Shown: positions 4,242 to 5,885 of the stretch, piece by piece | How the letters are laid out: each line of letters opens with the position of its first letter | How positions within the stretch are numbered: the first letter of the stretch is position 1 | Source: Euryarchaeota archaeon UBA59 | GTDB taxonomy: Archaea; Thermoplasmatota; Poseidoniia; Poseidoniales; Thalassarchaeaceae | DNA length: 5,885 nt | NCBI GenBank assembly: GCA_002505495.1 | Contig: DAVI01000006.1 | Coordinates: 1-5,885, forward strand | Direction of reading: 5' to 3' | Translations under genes and position numbers: made by a program | Notes under the pieces: generated by a model | What the model was told of the DNA's origin: nothing | Seen by the model: the letters and a program-made list of their open reading frames with translations, nothing else | Databases searched by the model: none

Positions 4242-5885
4242 AGACGCCGTGGTCTTCCAAGACCTGCACGTTACCCGGCGGCAGACAGGCGAGCACATCG
4301 TCCTGAACGATGCCCGTCGCCTTTGCGACCTTGTTGGCGAGCGCCTCCTTCTTGACTGTCCCCGGACCAATTCGGAGCCACCGCTCGCACCATTTCGTCA
4401 CAGCCTCATGAGTCCCGGTAAGAGGCAGCGCAATCCCGTTGATGACCGCCATTCCAAGTGTCATCTCCATCTTCATGTCCTTCAGATAGTTGCGCTTGCC
4501 ACGCACTATCCAAGCGCCGCGCGCCAACGCCTCGCCAGTCTCGGCGGTTTTCGAAACTTGAGTCGGTTCCACCCAGAAGGCAGTCGCCGCGGCACCGCCA
4601 CTAGACCACCCGCGGCTCCAAACAACCGCCATCTGTGCAGCATCTTCTCGAATCTTCTCATCGAACTCCTCAGCCTCGAGAGTCTGGGTGAGCCGCAGTG
4701 CTGGTACGCCATCGGGAAGTCCGGGGATTGGGTGGGGGTCTGTCTCGAACCCTTCCTTGAGTTTCAGCGCGCACGACGGGGCGCCATGTAGGTCCGCATG
4801 GAAATAGAGGTCCGGCCGTGTCAAATGCTTGTTCACCACAGTGTCATTTCCCCTCGCATCCTTGCCGCCGATGAAGAGGTGTCCATCACCCACGACCGCC
4901 CAGCGATGCTTCTCAAGCCACAGTTTCTTGCTTCGTTTAGTGACATTCAGTCGGCCTGCAGCCTCATCCTTCGAGCGCCGTTTCTCGACCCGCGACATCT
5001 CCTCTCGGGTCTTCCCAAGTGCCGCCTTCGCGCCAACCGATTTCTCCTTCTGCTTTCGGCCCGCGTCAAAGTACCGCTGCGCGTTCTGGTGCACCGTCAT
5101 GTCGAGATGCAACTCGATTCTGGTGCCCGGCTCGTTGTCCTCGTCGGGTAGGTACGCCATCATTCGGCGAAGGGCTGGGTCGATTGACTCGATCCACTCG
5201 ATGCCACGGAGTTTGTTTCGAACCTCGTCCCAACTCGACTCCTCGACTGCTTCCAGGGTTTGGGTCATCAGTTGCTCGACATGTGTCCACTGCTCCTGAA
5301 TCGCCTTGCCGAGAGCCTGTTGCGCCTCGCCCTTGGCGATGAACCGGGAAATCGCCTGCTCCTGCTGAGCTGCCCGCCGCTCGAGCGTGCTGCCCGGGTC
5401 CTTCGCCTCCTGTTCTCCTAGGACTTCTACGGCTCGCTCATGTTCGCGGCGGGCAAGAGCGGTTGAGTCGTGGCCACCCTTCCAGGCGTCGACCGCTTGG
5501 GCGAGAGTGTCGAATTCCACGATGTATCGCTGCTCATGGTTGGGAAGTGCGAATGGTCCGACCTCTTCGGCGTGCTCCTCGAAGACAGCGTCGCGGGCGA
5601 GTGGATTGTCCCTAGCCGAGGAGAGGCCCGCCTTCGCGGCGTGTGATAGTACGGCAATTCCTCCCGAACCAGCCTCAAGTTCATCGGACAGCGAGCGCAG
5701 TCCAGCTGATACAGCGGCGACTTGAGATTCATCCAAGCCGGCGGCGGGATGTGCGCCGTCGATATCTGCTAGGGTGCAGACCGCCTCAGCATAGACTCCG
5801 GCGAGATTGGCTCTGCTTGCTAGAGTCCGTACAAGGTCGGCGTCACTTTCCGATAAAAGTTTGGTTAGAGTGGCTGCATCTAGGT
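4234..5885 (-). CDS. Archaeal NFACT / Rqc2 (NEMF-like) ribosome quality-control protein, 5' truncated
   Basis: This is the archaeal relative of eukaryotic Rqc2/NEMF and bacterial RqcH, proteins that bind stalled large ribosomal subunits carrying peptidyl-tRNA and, where studied, add C-terminal tails to the nascent chain. The frame is open to the right edge: 549 visible residues plus a partial codon. The first visible stretch, SDADLVRTLASRANLAGVYA (13-32), is typical NFACT-N, so the TTG at 5736 is an internal Leu codon and not a start. After NFACT-N (to about 150) comes a charged helical, probably coiled-coil region (about 150-310), including HQNAQRYFDAGRKQKEK (265-281). The NFACT-R (DUF814) domain spans about 321-470, with WLEKHRW (322-328), GGKDARGND (339-347), YFHADLHGAPS (360-370) and QVSKTAETGEALARGAW (442-458). 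A short tail of about 80 residues ends the protein. Family members are about 650-700 residues, so roughly 100-150 N-terminal residues lie outside the window, including the region expected to hold the catalytic Asp-Arg pair. Confidence 0.93.
   Translation of the reverse strand, partial: LDAATLTKLLSESDADLVRTLASRANLAGVYAEAVCTLADIDGAHPAAGLDESQVAAVSAGLRSLSDELEAGSGGIAVLSHAAKAGLSSARDNPLARDAVFEEHAEEVGPFALPNHEQRYIVEFDTLAQAVDAWKGGHDSTALARREHERAVEVLGEQEAKDPGSTLERRAAQQEQAISRFIAKGEAQQALGKAIQEQWTHVEQLMTQTLEAVEESSWDEVRNKLRGIEWIESIDPALRRMMAYLPDEDNEPGTRIELHLDMTVHQNAQRYFDAGRKQKEKSVGAKAALGKTREEMSRVEKRRSKDEAAGRLNVTKRSKKLWLEKHRWAVVGDGHLFIGGKDARGNDTVVNKHLTRPDLYFHADLHGAPSCALKLKEGFETDPHPIPGLPDGVPALRLTQTLEAEEFDEKIREDAAQMAVVWSRGWSSGGAAATAFWVEPTQVSKTAETGEALARGAWIVRGKRNYLKDMKMEMTLGMAVINGIALPLTGTHEAVTKWCERWLRIGPGTVKKEALANKVAKATGIVQDDVLACLPPGNVQVLEDHGVFN

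Noticed and set aside
4168..4791. 207-residue open frame on the plus strand
   Set aside because: It overlaps the end of purP and runs antisense to the NFACT-R domain, which is strongly conserved. It is a by-product of the scarcity of stop codons in GC-rich coding DNA.
4829..5299. 156-residue open frame on the plus strand opposite the NFACT gene
   Set aside because: It is Ser/Arg/Phe-rich with no domain, and antisense to the coiled-coil and NFACT-R region.
1..5885. CRISPR array, transposon, prophage, toxin-antitoxin or defence island
   Set aside because: No spaced repeats, terminal inverted repeats, transposase or nuclease motifs are seen. Nearly all the sequence is accounted for by metabolic and housekeeping genes.

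Overview
The window looks archaeal. It carries an RNA polymerase subunit K gene (rpoK, the Rpb6 homologue), a purP-type FAICAR synthetase that is essentially an archaeal enzyme, and an archaeal-style NFACT/Rqc2 (NEMF) ribosome-quality-control protein. Beside these are two genes of bacterial or aerobic flavour: a tryptophan 2,3-dioxygenase and a classical biosynthetic thiolase. Archaeal core genes, an oxygen-using catabolic enzyme, moderately GC-rich DNA, very tight packing and apparently leaderless promoters together fit an aerobic heterotrophic marine euryarchaeon such as Marine Group II (Poseidoniales). That lineage is an inference from gene content; the archaeal assignment is much firmer.

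Layout, left to right. At 1-393 (+) is the 3' end of a gene for a surface protein anchored by a C-terminal membrane helix. A 75-bp spacer with a perfect 7-bp inverted repeat leads to rpoK at 469-723 (+). Twelve bases further on, rpoK meets the convergent end of a two-gene minus-strand unit: tryptophan 2,3-dioxygenase (about 1942-3024) followed after a short gap by thiolase (736-1914). A short divergent spacer (about 3025-3128) probably holds promoters for both the dioxygenase and purP (3129-4241, +). The purP stop codon overlaps by 8 bp the convergent stop codon of the NFACT gene, which runs on the minus strand from 4234 past the right edge of the window.

Functionally, rpoK (transcription), purP (purine synthesis) and NFACT (rescue of stalled large ribosomal subunits) are housekeeping genes. 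The dioxygenase-thiolase pair is the accessory part: the first enzyme opens the indole ring of tryptophan, and the second could handle acetoacetyl-CoA at the far end of tryptophan or lysine breakdown, or supply acetoacetyl-CoA for isoprenoid lipids. I see no CRISPR array, transposon, tRNA, rRNA or defence system, and nothing that looks like a wholly new system. The points of most interest are the dioxygenase-thiolase unit in an archaeal setting, an unusual insertion in RpoK, and the compact promoter and stop-codon arrangements.
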